A stretch of 47,837 nucleotides of DNA, taken from Lachnospiraceae bacterium UBA7182 (GTDB lineage Bacteria > Bacillota > Clostridia > Lachnospirales > Lachnospiraceae). The DNA is taken from positions 44,594 to 92,430 of the forward strand of contig DKVI01000033.1 in NCBI GenBank assembly GCA_002491115.1, given 5' to 3'. Below the pieces are notes generated by a model. That model was not told the DNA's origin. It was given only the letters and a program-made list of their open reading frames with translations, and searched no databases. This document shows, one piece after another, positions 1 to 8,789 of this stretch. A program made the translations under genes and the position numbers. Position 1 is the first letter of the stretch. The number at the start of each line of letters is the position of its first letter.

Positions 1-1
1 G

Positions 2-1492
2 GGCTACAACTACGAGGACGCCGTCCTTTTAAGTGAAAGACTTGTGATGGAGGATGTGTATACATCCATTCATATTGAAGAATACGAAGCAGAATCCAGG
101 GATACCAAATTAGGGCCGGAAGAGATTACCCGTGATGTGCCGGGCGTAGGCGACGACGCGTTAAAAGACCTGGATAACCGCGGAATTATCCGCGTGGGCG
201 CCGAAGTGCGCGCCGGGGATATACTGGTGGGTAAAGTGACGCCGAAAGGGGAGACTGAGCTGACCGCAGAGGAGCGGCTGCTCCGGGCCATTTTCGGTGA
301 GAAAGCAAGGGAAGTACGCGATACGTCCTTAAAAGTTCCCCATGGGGAATATGGTATTGTTGTGGATGCCAAGGTATTTACCCGGGAGAATGGGGACGAA
401 CTGTCTCCGGGTGTGAACCAGGCAGTCCGCATCTATATTGCCCAGAAAAGGAAGATCTCCGTGGGTGACAAGATGGCAGGCCGCCATGGAAACAAGGGTG
501 TGGTATCCCGCGTCCTTCCTGTGGAAGATATGCCGTTTCTGCCCAACGGAAGACCTTTGGATATTGTGCTGAACCCTCTGGGCGTGCCGTCGCGTATGAA
601 TATCGGACAGGTTTTGGAGATCCATTTAAGCCTTGCCGCCAAAGCGCTGGGCTTTAACGTGGCAACGCCGGTCTTCGACGGCGCGAACGAGAATGATATT
701 ATGGACACTTTGGATCTGGCGAATGATTATGTCAATCTGGAGTGGGAAGAGTTCAAAGCAAAACATGGGGAGGAACTGCTTCCGGAAGTGCTGGAGTATC
801 TGTATGAGAACAGAGATCACAGAAAAGTATGGAAAGGCGTACCGATTTCCAGGGACGGAAAAGTGCGCTTAAGAGACGGCCGTACCGGCGAGTATTTCGA
901 CAGTCCGGTCACCATCGGCCATATGCATTATCTGAAACTGCATCATCTGGTGGACGACAAGATTCATGCCCGCTCCACCGGCCCGTATTCACTGGTTACA
1001 CAGCAGCCTCTGGGCGGAAAAGCACAGTTCGGCGGCCAGCGTTTCGGTGAGATGGAGGTATGGGCTCTGGAGGCGTATGGCGCGTCCTATACCCTTCAGG
1101 AGATCCTGACTGTCAAATCCGACGATGTGGTCGGACGTGTAAAGACTTATGAAGCAATTATTAAGGGCGATAATATTCCGGAATCCGGTATTCCCGAGTC
1201 CTTTAAGGTGTTGTTAAAAGAATTGCAGTCCCTGGGACTGGATGTGCGTGTGCTCCGGGACGACAACACGGAAGTGGAGATCATGGAGAACAGCGAGTAT
1301 GCCGATGCGGATATCCGCTCGATCCTGGAAGGAGACAGCAGGCACTACAACAGCGATGACAAAGAATCTTTCGGTTCCTACGGCTTTAGCAGGCAGGAAT
1401 TTGAAGGCGACGAGCTTGTGGACGTGGAGGAAGAATCCACAGAAGAGGAAAGTCCTATTGACCTGGAAGAAGAATTTGACAATTTTGAATAG
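2..1492 (+). CDS. rpoB: RNA polymerase beta subunit, C-terminal part (5' truncated by window edge)
   Basis: This is the C-terminal 496 residues or so of the beta subunit of RNA polymerase, part of the catalytic core. The open frame runs in from the left edge with the conserved stretch GYNYEDAVLLSERLV, so the ATG at 44 is internal and not a start. Further conserved blocks are KISVGDKMAGRHGNKGVVSR, the region around EDMPFLPNGRPLDIVLNP, and FGEMEVWALEAYGA near the C-terminus, which contacts beta prime. The protein ends in an acidic tail (DVEEESTEEESP and onward). The stop codon lies immediately before the rpoC ribosome binding site, the usual rpoBC operon arrangement. Identity is certain; the N-terminal part lies outside the window. 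Confidence 0.98.
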   Translation, partial: GYNYEDAVLLSERLVMEDVYTSIHIEEYEAESRDTKLGPEEITRDVPGVGDDALKDLDNRGIIRVGAEVRAGDILVGKVTPKGETELTAEERLLRAIFGEKAREVRDTSLKVPHGEYGIVVDAKVFTRENGDELSPGVNQAVRIYIAQKRKISVGDKMAGRHGNKGVVSRVLPVEDMPFLPNGRPLDIVLNPLGVPSRMNIGQVLEIHLSLAAKALGFNVATPVFDGANENDIMDTLDLANDYVNLEWEEFKAKHGEELLPEVLEYLYENRDHRKVWKGVPISRDGKVRLRDGRTGEYFDSPVTIGHMHYLKLHHLVDDKIHARSTGPYSLVTQQPLGGKAQFGGQRFGEMEVWALEAYGASYTLQEILTVKSDDVVGRVKTYEAIIKGDNIPESGIPESFKVLLKELQSLGLDVRVLRDDNTEVEIMENSEYADADIRSILEGDSRHYNSDDKESFGSYGFSRQEFEGDELVDVEEESTEEESPIDLEEEFDNFE

Positions 1493-1504
1493 GAGGTGCC
1501 GTTC

Positions 1505-4500
1505 ATGCCGGAAACAACGAATAATGAAGCCTATCAGCCTATGACCTTTGATGCGATCAAGATCGGGCTGGCATCGCCGGAGACGATCCGCGGCTGGTCC
1601 AGAGGCGAGGTGAAAAAGCCGGAGACGATCAATTACAGGACCTTAAAGCCTGAAAAGGAAGGGTTATTCTGCGAACGGATCTTCGGTCCCAGCAAAGACT
1701 GGGAGTGTCACTGTGGAAAATATAAAAAGATCCGCTACAAAGGCGTTGTCTGTGACCGCTGCGGAGTGGAAGTTACGAAATCAAATGTACGCCGGGAACG
1801 TATGGGGCATATAGAACTGGCAGCTCCGGTATCCCATATCTGGTATTTTAAGGGGATTCCCAGCCGTATGGGCCTGATCCTGGACCTGTCGCCCAGGACG
1901 CTGGAGAAGGTGCTGTATTTCGCATCGTATATTGTGCTGGACCCGGGTAAGACCGAACTCTTGTACAAGCAGGTGCTTTCTGAGAAAGAGTACCAGGATA
2001 TGCGGGAAAAGTATCCGGAACACGACGCTTTCCGCGTGGGCATGGGTGCGGAGTCCGTCAAAGAACTCCTTCAGGCCATTGACCTTGAGAAAGAATCCGA
2101 AGAATTAAAAGCAGGGCTTAAGAATGCCTCCGGGCAGAAGCGGGCCCGTATTATCAAAAGACTGGAAGTCGTGGAAGCGTTCCGCGGCTCAGGTAATAAA
2201 CCGGAGTGGATGATCATGGATGCAATTCCGGTCATCCCGCCGGATCTGCGCCCCATGGTGCAGCTCGACGGCGGTCGTTTTGCCACCTCCGACTTAAATG
2301 ATCTTTACAGAAGGATTATCAACCGCAACAACCGACTGCAAAGACTCCTGGATCTGGGCGCGCCGGATATTATCGTGCGGAATGAAAAGCGTATGCTCCA
2401 GGAAGCGGTGGATGCGCTGATCGATAACGGAAGAAGGGGACGTCCGGTCACCGGCCCGGGCAATCGTGCGCTTAAATCCCTGTCCGATATGCTGAAAGGT
2501 AAGTCGGGCCGTTTCCGCCAGAATCTTCTGGGAAAACGTGTGGACTATTCCGGCCGTTCTGTTATCGTCGTGGGACCGGAGCTTAAGATTTACCAGTGCG
2601 GTCTGCCAAAGGAGATGGCGATCGAGCTGTTTAAGCCCTTTGTTATGAAAGAACTGGTAGCCAACGGTTCCGCCCACAATATCAAGAGCGCCAAGAAGAT
2701 GGTTGAGCGCCTGCAGACGGAAGTATGGGATGTACTGGAGGATGTGATCAAAGAACATCCGGTTATGTTAAACCGTGCGCCTACGCTGCACAGGCTGGGA
2801 ATCCAGGCGTTTGAGCCGATTCTGGTGGAAGGTAAGGCAATCAAGCTCCATCCGCTTGTGTGTACCGCGTTCAATGCGGACTTTGACGGCGACCAGATGG
2901 CAGTGCATCTGCCTCTGTCCGTGGAAGCCCAGGCAGAGTGCCGCTTCCTGCTTCTGTCGCCCAACAACCTTTTAAAACCTTCCGACGGAGGTCCGGTGGC
3001 GGTTCCTTCACAGGACATGGTCCTTGGTATTTATTACCTGACCCAGGAAAGGCCGGGCGCCATCGGCGAGGGTAAATCCTTTAAGAACGTCAATGAGGCT
3101 ATCCTGGCGTACGAGAACGGGGCGCTGACCCTTCAGAGCCGCATTAAGGCCAGGGTCACAAAAAAGATGCCCGACGGGACTGTCTTAAGCAGTATAGAGG
3201 AATCCACACTGGGACGCTTTCTTTTCAATGAAATACTGCCTCAGGATCTGGGATTTGTGGACCGCAGTATTCCGGGCAATGAGTTAAAGCCGGAAGTGGA
3301 TTTCCATGTGGGTAAGAAAGGGTTAAAACAGATTCTGGAAAAGGTTATCAACACCCACGGGGCTACCCGGACAGCCGAAGTGCTGGACGATATCAAATCC
3401 ATGGGTTATAAATATTCCACCCGGGCTGCCATGACCGTATCCATTTCCGATATGACCGTGCCGCCTGAGAAGCCGGAGCTGATTAAGAAAGCCCAGGATA
3501 CGGTGGACAGGATTACACGCAACTACAAGCGCGGTAAGATCACGGAAGTAGAGCGCTACAAAGAAGTGGTGGAGACCTGGAAAGAGACGGACGCGGTGCT
3601 GACCAAAGCGCTTTTGGACGGACTGGATAAATACAACAATATCTTCATGATGGCGGATTCCGGAGCCCGTGGTTCCGATAAGCAGATCAAACAGCTTGCG
3701 GGTATGCGCGGACTGATGGCGGATACCACAGGACATACCATTGAGCTTCCGATCAAATCCAACTTCCGTGAAGGCCTGGATGTGCTGGAGTATTTCATGT
3801 CCGCTCACGGCGCGAGAAAAGGACTGTCCGACACGGCCCTTCGTACAGCGGACTCCGGATACCTGACCAGACGTCTGGTGGATGTATCCCAGGAACTGAT
3901 CGTCCGTGAAGAGGACTGCAGTGAAGGAAAAGAGATTCCGGGAATGGAGGTCAGCGCGTTTACAGACGGAAAAGAGCTGATCGAATCTCTTCAGGAGAGG
4001 ATCACGGGCCGTTTTGCCTGCGAAACCATCCGTGATAAAGAAGGAAATATACTTGTAAAAGAGAATCATATGATCACGCCCAGGCGTGCGGCTGCCATTA
4101 TAAATTACGGCGTGGATAAAGACGGGAAGCCGTTTGATAAGATCAGGATCCGTACGGCGCTTACCTGCCGTTCTCATATCGGTGTCTGCGCAAAATGTTA
4201 CGGAGCCAACATGGCGACCGGAGAGGCAGTGCAGGTGGGAGAAACCGTAGGCATCATCGCGGCCCAGTCCATCGGTGAACCGGGTACTCAGCTTACCATG
4301 CGAACGTTCCACACAGGAGGCGTGGCAGGCGGCGATATTACTCAGGGTCTTCCCCGTGTGGAGGAGCTTTTTGAAGCCAGAAAGCCGAAAGGACTTGCCA
4401 TTGTCACGGAGATCGCCGGAATCGCTACGATTAACGATATGAAGAAAAAGCGGGAGATCATCGTGAACAATCCTGAGACCGGGGAGGCGAAGACGTATCT

Positions 4501-5236
4501 GATTCCTTTTGATTCCCGTATCAAGATCGGAGACGGGAAATTCGTGGAGGCCGGCGATGCTCTGACAGAGGGAAGCATCAATCCCCATGACATCCTGAAG
4601 ATCAAGGGCGTCCGGGCAGTACAGGATTATCTTCTGCAGGAAGTGCAGCGTGTCTACAGGCTGCAGGGTGTGGAAATCAACGATAAGCATATCGAGATGA
4701 TCGTGCGCCAGATGCTGAAAAAGATCCGGATCGAGGACAACGGAGACAGTGAATTTCTGCCGGGTACGCTGGTGGATATCCTGGAGTTTGAGGATATGAA
4801 TGAAAAACTTCTGGAGGAAGGAAAGACGCCCGCAGACGGCAAGCAGGTGCTTTTGGGTATCACCAAAGCTTCCCTGGCGACCAATTCGTTCTTATCCGCA
4901 GCTTCTTTCCAGGAGACCACAAAGGTTCTGACTGAAGCCGCGATCAAAGGCAAGGTTGACCCGTTAATCGGTCTGAAGGAAAATGTCATCATCGGAAAAC
5001 TGATTCCTGCCGGCACAGGTATGAAGATGTATCGGGACGTGAAGCTGAATACAGACGAAGACGAGAAAGCGGCCGAGGAGACAGAGGAAGAAGAAATTTC
5101 CGATTTCCCCATAGAGGAGGATGATCTGGAAGAAGAGATCATCGATCCGGATGACGAGGAAGAAGAAATGGACGAAGAATTTGATGAAGCTTACGATGAA
5201 GAGGAAGATGAATTTTTCCCGTCGGAAGAGGAATAA
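1505..5236 (+). CDS. rpoC: RNA polymerase beta prime subunit
   Basis: This 1243-residue protein is the beta prime subunit, which carries the catalytic magnesium site of RNA polymerase. The N-terminal zinc site is visible (CHCGKYKKIRYKGVVCDRCG). The catalytic loop NADFDGDQMA has its three aspartates at about residues 459, 461 and 463. The bridge helix/trigger loop region (GARKGLSDTALRTADSGYLT) and the second zinc site (CRSHIGVCAKCYG) are present. I chose ATG 1505 because AGGAGG at 1491-1496 sits 8 bases upstream; an in-frame GTG at 1496 overlaps that site and cannot be the start. The last 61 residues are extremely acidic (39 Asp/Glu, one Lys), a low-complexity tail beyond the conserved fold. 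It is co-transcribed with rpoB and followed by a terminator hairpin. Confidence 0.98.
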   Translation: MPETTNNEAYQPMTFDAIKIGLASPETIRGWSRGEVKKPETINYRTLKPEKEGLFCERIFGPSKDWECHCGKYKKIRYKGVVCDRCGVEVTKSNVRRERMGHIELAAPVSHIWYFKGIPSRMGLILDLSPRTLEKVLYFASYIVLDPGKTELLYKQVLSEKEYQDMREKYPEHDAFRVGMGAESVKELLQAIDLEKESEELKAGLKNASGQKRARIIKRLEVVEAFRGSGNKPEWMIMDAIPVIPPDLRPMVQLDGGRFATSDLNDLYRRIINRNNRLQRLLDLGAPDIIVRNEKRMLQEAVDALIDNGRRGRPVTGPGNRALKSLSDMLKGKSGRFRQNLLGKRVDYSGRSVIVVGPELKIYQCGLPKEMAIELFKPFVMKELVANGSAHNIKSAKKMVERLQTEVWDVLEDVIKEHPVMLNRAPTLHRLGIQAFEPILVEGKAIKLHPLVCTAFNADFDGDQMAVHLPLSVEAQAECRFLLLSPNNLLKPSDGGPVAVPSQDMVLGIYYLTQERPGAIGEGKSFKNVNEAILAYENGALTLQSRIKARVTKKMPDGTVLSSIEESTLGRFLFNEILPQDLGFVDRSIPGNELKPEVDFHVGKKGLKQILEKVINTHGATRTAEVLDDIKSMGYKYSTRAAMTVSISDMTVPPEKPELIKKAQDTVDRITRNYKRGKITEVERYKEVVETWKETDAVLTKALLDGLDKYNNIFMMADSGARGSDKQIKQLAGMRGLMADTTGHTIELPIKSNFREGLDVLEYFMSAHGARKGLSDTALRTADSGYLTRRLVDVSQELIVREEDCSEGKEIPGMEVSAFTDGKELIESLQERITGRFACETIRDKEGNILVKENHMITPRRAAAIINYGVDKDGKPFDKIRIRTALTCRSHIGVCAKCYGANMATGEAVQVGETVGIIAAQSIGEPGTQLTMRTFHTGGVAGGDITQGLPRVEELFEARKPKGLAIVTEIAGIATINDMKKKREIIVNNPETGEAKTYLIPFDSRIKIGDGKFVEAGDALTEGSINPHDILKIKGVRAVQDYLLQEVQRVYRLQGVEINDKHIEMIVRQMLKKIRIEDNGDSEFLPGTLVDILEFEDMNEKLLEEGKTPADGKQVLLGITKASLATNSFLSAASFQETTKVLTEAAIKGKVDPLIGLKENVIIGKLIPAGTGMKMYRDVKLNTDEDEKAAEETEEEEISDFPIEEDDLEEEIIDPDDEEEEMDEEFDEAYDEEEDEFFPSEEE

Positions 5237-5247
5237 AGACAGATGAT

Positions 5248-5275
5248 AAGGAGCGTCTTAAGCAGGCGCTCCTTT
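5248..5275 (+). terminator. terminator of the rpoBC operon
   Basis: AAGGAGCG at 5248-5255 pairs perfectly with CGCTCCTT at 5268-5275, separated by a loop of about 12 bases. It stands 12 bases after the rpoC stop. The T-run after the stem is short, so termination may be partial, but a new promoter follows downstream. Confidence 0.75.
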
Positions 5276-5332
5276 ATTCATAACGATAGAAGACTCGCGA
5301 AGCGTGGATTCTATTGTTTTTCCAAAAACCGC

Positions 5333-5361
5333 TTGACAAGCCGGAAACGCTTTTATATAAT
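5333..5361 (+). promoter_or_regulatory. vegetative promoter of the rpsL-rpsG-fusA cluster
   Basis: A perfect TTGACA at 5333-5338 is separated by exactly 17 bases from a perfect TATAAT at 5356-5361. This is a consensus sigma-A promoter, as expected for a ribosomal protein operon. The predicted transcription start is near 5368. Confidence 0.92.
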
Positions 5362-5368
5362 AATCTAG

Positions 5369-5390
5369 CATGCGTGTTTTGGCACGCATG
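5369..5390 (+). other. 5'-terminal hairpin of the str-type operon mRNA
   Basis: CATGCGTG at 5369-5376 and CACGCATG at 5383-5390 form a perfect 8-bp stem with the loop TTTTGG. It begins at or within a base or two of the predicted transcription start, so it would cap the 5' end of the mRNA. The likely role is message stabilisation or autoregulation; this is inference. Confidence 0.6.
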
Positions 5391-5449
5391 TATTTCAGTG
5401 AGCCTGAAAGAACAGCAGTCATCACTATAACATACAGGAGGTGAAAGGA

Positions 5450-5869
5450 ATGCCAACATTCAACCAGTTAGTAAGAAAAGGAAGACAGACATCCGTAAAG
5501 AAGTCCACTGCTCCGGCCCTTCAGAGAGGATTTAACTCTTTAAAGAAAAGGCCCATTGACGCATCCGCACCGCAGAAGCGCGGCGTATGTACCGCAGTGA
5601 AGACAGCGACGCCGAAGAAGCCTAACTCAGCGCTTCGTAAGATCGCCAGAGTTCGTCTTTCCAACGGAATCGAAGTAACCAGCTATATTCCGGGAGAAGG
5701 CCACAACCTTCAGGAGCACAGCGTGGTTTTGATCCGCGGAGGCAGGGTAAAAGACCTTCCGGGTACCAGATATCATATTGTTCGTGGTACGCTGGATACC
5801 GCAGGAGTTGCCAAGAGGCGTCAGGCGCGTTCCAAATACGGCGCCAAGAGACCGAAAGACGCTAAATAA
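5450..5869 (+). CDS. rpsL: 30S ribosomal protein S12
   Basis: Ribosomal protein S12 (139 residues) lies at the decoding centre of the small subunit and contributes to translational fidelity. The sequence MPTFNQLVRKGR starts the protein, and the conserved segments TPKKPNSALRKIARVRL and PGEGHNLQEHSVVLIRGG are intact, including the lysines linked in other bacteria to streptomycin resistance when mutated. ATG 5450 is preceded by AGGAGGTGAAAGG; the in-frame GTG at 5441 overlaps the ribosome binding site and is rejected. It is the first gene of the cluster and follows a consensus promoter and an 80-base leader. Length matches the family. Confidence 0.98.
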   Translation: MPTFNQLVRKGRQTSVKKSTAPALQRGFNSLKKRPIDASAPQKRGVCTAVKTATPKKPNSALRKIARVRLSNGIEVTSYIPGEGHNLQEHSVVLIRGGRVKDLPGTRYHIVRGTLDTAGVAKRRQARSKYGAKRPKDAK

Positions 5870-5927
5870 TTCATTCCCTTCAGGGAATAAGAAGACAGAA
5901 AGTATCACAAACAGAACTATGATTGTT

Positions 5928-5978
5928 GGGCAGCGCCTGCGCGCCGCCTTGTGCCAGGGGTCCCATGGAGAAAGGACC
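5928..5978 (+). other. predicted stem-loops in the rpsL-rpsG gap
   Basis: The 217-base gap between rpsL and rpsG is long for this operon and is GC-rich in its middle. GGCAGCG (5929-5935) can pair with CGCCGCC (5942-5948) with one mismatch, and GGTCC (5959-5963) with GGACC (5974-5978). A small hairpin ATTCCC/GGGAAT lies just after the rpsL stop, and a T6 run follows at 5991-5996. In Escherichia coli, S7 binds the rpsL-rpsG gap to control the operon. A similar role here is a guess. Confidence 0.4.
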
Positions 5979-6086
5979 TATGACTGCGGGTTTTTTATTT
6001 ATAATCAGGATGACCGGGCACGAACACAAGTAGAACGACACATGTGAGTACCTGTGATTTAATTATATGTTAAGGAGGGAAGTACC

Positions 6087-6557
6087 GTGCCACGAAAAGG
6101 ACATACTCAGAAAAGAGACGTATTGGCAGATCCGCTGTACAATAATAAAGTGGTTACCAAGCTGATCAACAATATCATGTTAGACGGCAAGAAAGGCGTA
6201 GCACAGAAGATTGTGTACGGAGCATTTGCCAAAGTAGAAGCCAAGACTGAAAAGCCGGCTTTAGAGGTATTTGAGGAGGCTATGAACAATATCATGCCTG
6301 TTCTCGAAGTAAAGGCAAGACGTATCGGTGGAGCGACTTACCAGGTACCGATCGAGGTAAGAGCGGACCGCCGCCAGGCATTGGCACTGCGCTGGCTGAC
6401 CATGTTCTCCCGTAAAAGAGGCGAGAAGACCATGGAAGAAAGGCTTGCCAATGAGATCATGGATGCGGCGAACAATACCGGCGCAGCCGTGAAGAGAAAA
6501 GAAGATATGCATAAAATGGCTGAGGCCAACAAGGCATTCGCTCATTACAGGTTTTAA
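6087..6557 (+). CDS. rpsG: 30S ribosomal protein S7
   Basis: Ribosomal protein S7 (156 residues) binds the 3' domain of 16S rRNA and nucleates assembly of the head of the small subunit. It opens with MPRKGHTQKRDVLADPLYNNK and contains the conserved region ARRIGGATYQVPIEVR followed by RRQALALRWL. The start is GTG at 6087 with AAGGAGG at 6072-6078 placed 8 bases upstream. It lies between rpsL and fusA in the usual order. Length matches the family and nothing in the protein looks odd; only the upstream gap is unusually long. Confidence 0.98.
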   Translation: MPRKGHTQKRDVLADPLYNNKVVTKLINNIMLDGKKGVAQKIVYGAFAKVEAKTEKPALEVFEEAMNNIMPVLEVKARRIGGATYQVPIEVRADRRQALALRWLTMFSRKRGEKTMEERLANEIMDAANNTGAAVKRKEDMHKMAEANKAFAHYRF

Positions 6558-6574
6558 TCAAGGAGGAAAATCCA

Positions 6575-8692
6575 TTGGCTGGAAGAGAATATCCGTTGGA
6601 GAGAACCAGAAATATCGGAATTATGGCTCATATCGATGCGGGTAAGACTACATTGACCGAGCGTATTCTGTATTATACTGGTGTAAATTACAAGATTGGT
6701 GATACGCACGAAGGTACTGCGACCATGGACTGGATGGAGCAGGAACAGGAGAGAGGTATCACCATCACTTCCGCTGCTACGACCTGTCACTGGACTTTGC
6801 AGGAGAATTGCAAGCCCAAAGCGGGTGCGCTGGAGCATCGTATCAACATCATTGATACTCCGGGCCATGTTGACTTTACCGTAGAAGTGGAGCGTTCCCT
6901 TCGCGTGCTGGACGGCGCCGTGGGCGTGTTCTGTGCGAAGGGCGGTGTCGAGCCTCAGTCCGAAAACGTATGGCGTCAGGCTGACACATACAATGTCCCC
7001 CGTATGGCATTCATCAACAAGATGGATATACTGGGCGCAGATTTTTATAATGCAGTGGAGATGATCAAGACCCGTCTGGGCAAGAACGCCATCTGCATAC
7101 AGCTTCCCATCGGCAAGGAAGACGAATTCAAGGGAATCATCGACCTGTTTGAGATGAAAGCGTATATTTACAATGATGACAAAGGCGAAGATATTTCCAT
7201 CGTTGATATACCCGACGATATGAAAGACGACGCTGAATTATATCGTACCGAGCTTGTGGAGAAGATCTGCGAACTGGATGATGATTTGATGATGGCTTAC
7301 CTGGAAGAGAAGGAGCCGTCAGTGGAAGAAATGAAGGCTGTTCTTCGGAAAGCAACCTGCGAGTGTACCGCCGTACCGGTATGCTGCGGCAGCGCCTACA
7401 GGAACAAAGGCGTACAGAAGCTTCTGGATGCCGTTCTGGAATACATGCCGGCGCCTACCGATATTCCTGCAATCAAGGGTACCGATATGGACGGCAATGA
7501 GATCGAGAGACACTCTTCTGACGAGGAGCCTTTCTCCGCTCTGGCCTTCAAGATCATGGCTGACCCGTTTGTCGGAAAGCTTGCGTTCTTCCGTGTATAT
7601 TCCGGAACCATGAATTCCGGTTCCTATGTATATAACTCTACGAAAGACAAGAAGGAGCGTGTGGGCCGTATTCTTCAGATGCATGCCAATAAGAGGCAGG
7701 AGCTGGATAAAGTGTATTCCGGCGATATCGCCGCTGCGGTAGGCTTTAAGCTTACGACTACCGGTGATACCATCTGTGACGAGCAGCATCCGGTAATCCT
7801 GGAGTCCATGGAGTTTCCGGAGCCCGTTATTGAGCTTGCCATTGAGCCCAAGACAAAGGCCGGCCAGGGTAAGTTAGGAGAATCCCTTGCAAAGCTTGCA
7901 GAGGAAGACCCGACCTTCCGCGCGCACACCAATCCGGAGACCGGACAGACCATTATTGCAGGTATGGGCGAGCTTCATCTGGAGATCATCGTAGACCGTC
8001 TGCTGCGTGAGTATAAAGTGGAAGCGAATGTGGGCGCTCCGCAGGTTGCTTATAAAGAGACGATCACAAAACCGGCGGATGTGGACAGCAAATACGCGAA
8101 GCAGTCCGGCGGACGCGGACAGTATGGGCACTGTAAAGTTAAATTCGAGCCCATGGACGCCAACGCGGAAGAGACTTACAAGTTTGAGTCTACCGTCGTG
8201 GGCGGTGCGATTCCGAAGGAATATATCCCGGCAGTAGGCGAAGGTATTGAGGAAGCCATGAAAGCCGGTATCCTGGGCGGATTCCCGGTAGTGGGCGTAT
8301 ATGCTAACGTATACGACGGATCCTACCATGAAGTCGACTCTTCTGAGCTGGCATTCCACATTGCAGGTTCTCTGGCATTCAAGGAGGCGATGCAGAAAGC
8401 GGGCGCTGTGCTTCTGGAGCCGATTATGAAAGTGGAAGTAACCACGCCGGAAGATTATATGGGTGATGTAATCGGGGATATCAATTCCCGTCGCGGCCAT
8501 ATCGAAGGCATGGAAGACATCGGAGGCGGCAAGATGATCCGCGGATACGTTCCGCTGGCGGAAATGTTCGGTTACGCAACCGATCTTCGTTCCAGGACTC
8601 AGGGGCGCGGTAATTATTCCATGTTCTTCGAGAAATATGAGCAGGTACCCAAGAGCGTGCAGGAAAAAGTCCTTGCCGCAAAATCAAAATAA
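6575..8692 (+). CDS. fusA: elongation factor G
   Basis: EF-G (705 residues) is the GTPase that moves tRNA and mRNA through the ribosome. The G domain shows AHIDAGKTT (G1, about residues 18-26), DTPGH (G3), NKMD (G4) and GSAYR (G5), with the switch segment ERGITITSAATT. Domain IV contains the expected SGGRGQYGH segment, and the C-terminal part GEMxx-like region RGYVPLAEMFGYATDLRS is conserved. The start is TTG at 6575: AGGAGG at 6561-6566 is 8 bases upstream and no ATG or GTG fits. A TTG start is unusual for one of the most highly translated genes. It follows rpsG by 17 bases. Confidence 0.98.
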   Translation: MAGREYPLERTRNIGIMAHIDAGKTTLTERILYYTGVNYKIGDTHEGTATMDWMEQEQERGITITSAATTCHWTLQENCKPKAGALEHRINIIDTPGHVDFTVEVERSLRVLDGAVGVFCAKGGVEPQSENVWRQADTYNVPRMAFINKMDILGADFYNAVEMIKTRLGKNAICIQLPIGKEDEFKGIIDLFEMKAYIYNDDKGEDISIVDIPDDMKDDAELYRTELVEKICELDDDLMMAYLEEKEPSVEEMKAVLRKATCECTAVPVCCGSAYRNKGVQKLLDAVLEYMPAPTDIPAIKGTDMDGNEIERHSSDEEPFSALAFKIMADPFVGKLAFFRVYSGTMNSGSYVYNSTKDKKERVGRILQMHANKRQELDKVYSGDIAAAVGFKLTTTGDTICDEQHPVILESMEFPEPVIELAIEPKTKAGQGKLGESLAKLAEEDPTFRAHTNPETGQTIIAGMGELHLEIIVDRLLREYKVEANVGAPQVAYKETITKPADVDSKYAKQSGGRGQYGHCKVKFEPMDANAEETYKFESTVVGGAIPKEYIPAVGEGIEEAMKAGILGGFPVVGVYANVYDGSYHEVDSSELAFHIAGSLAFKEAMQKAGAVLLEPIMKVEVTTPEDYMGDVIGDINSRRGHIEGMEDIGGGKMIRGYVPLAEMFGYATDLRSRTQGRGNYSMFFEKYEQVPKSVQEKVLAAKSK

Positions 8693-8705
8693 ACTGCAAA
8701 TAAGC

Positions 8706-8734
8706 TTGCAAAATAAGCCTGTTTGCAATATAAT
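8706..8734 (+). promoter_or_regulatory. tuf promoter inside an inverted repeat
   Basis: TTGCAA at 8706-8711 and TATAAT at 8729-8734 are 17 bases apart, giving tuf its own start site besides read-through from fusA. TTGCAAA (8706-8712) is the inverted complement of TTTGCAA (8722-8728), so the spacer is flanked by a dyad. An imperfect direct repeat (TGCAAATAAGC, then TGCAAAATAAGC) overlaps the -35 box. Confidence 0.75.
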
Positions 8735-8789
8735 CAAAAATAGTGAAAATATCGAAAATAAGTTTATCTGATTAAGGAGGAACACAAAA

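Noticed and set aside
1496..1504. In-frame GTG start for rpoC nine bases before the ATG
   Set aside because: It overlaps the AGGAGG ribosome binding site, and conserved RpoC begins at MPETTNN.
3323..4690. Long open frame (455 codons) antisense to rpoC
   Set aside because: It mirrors the codon bias of a certain gene on the other strand and has no ribosome binding site or recognisable domain.
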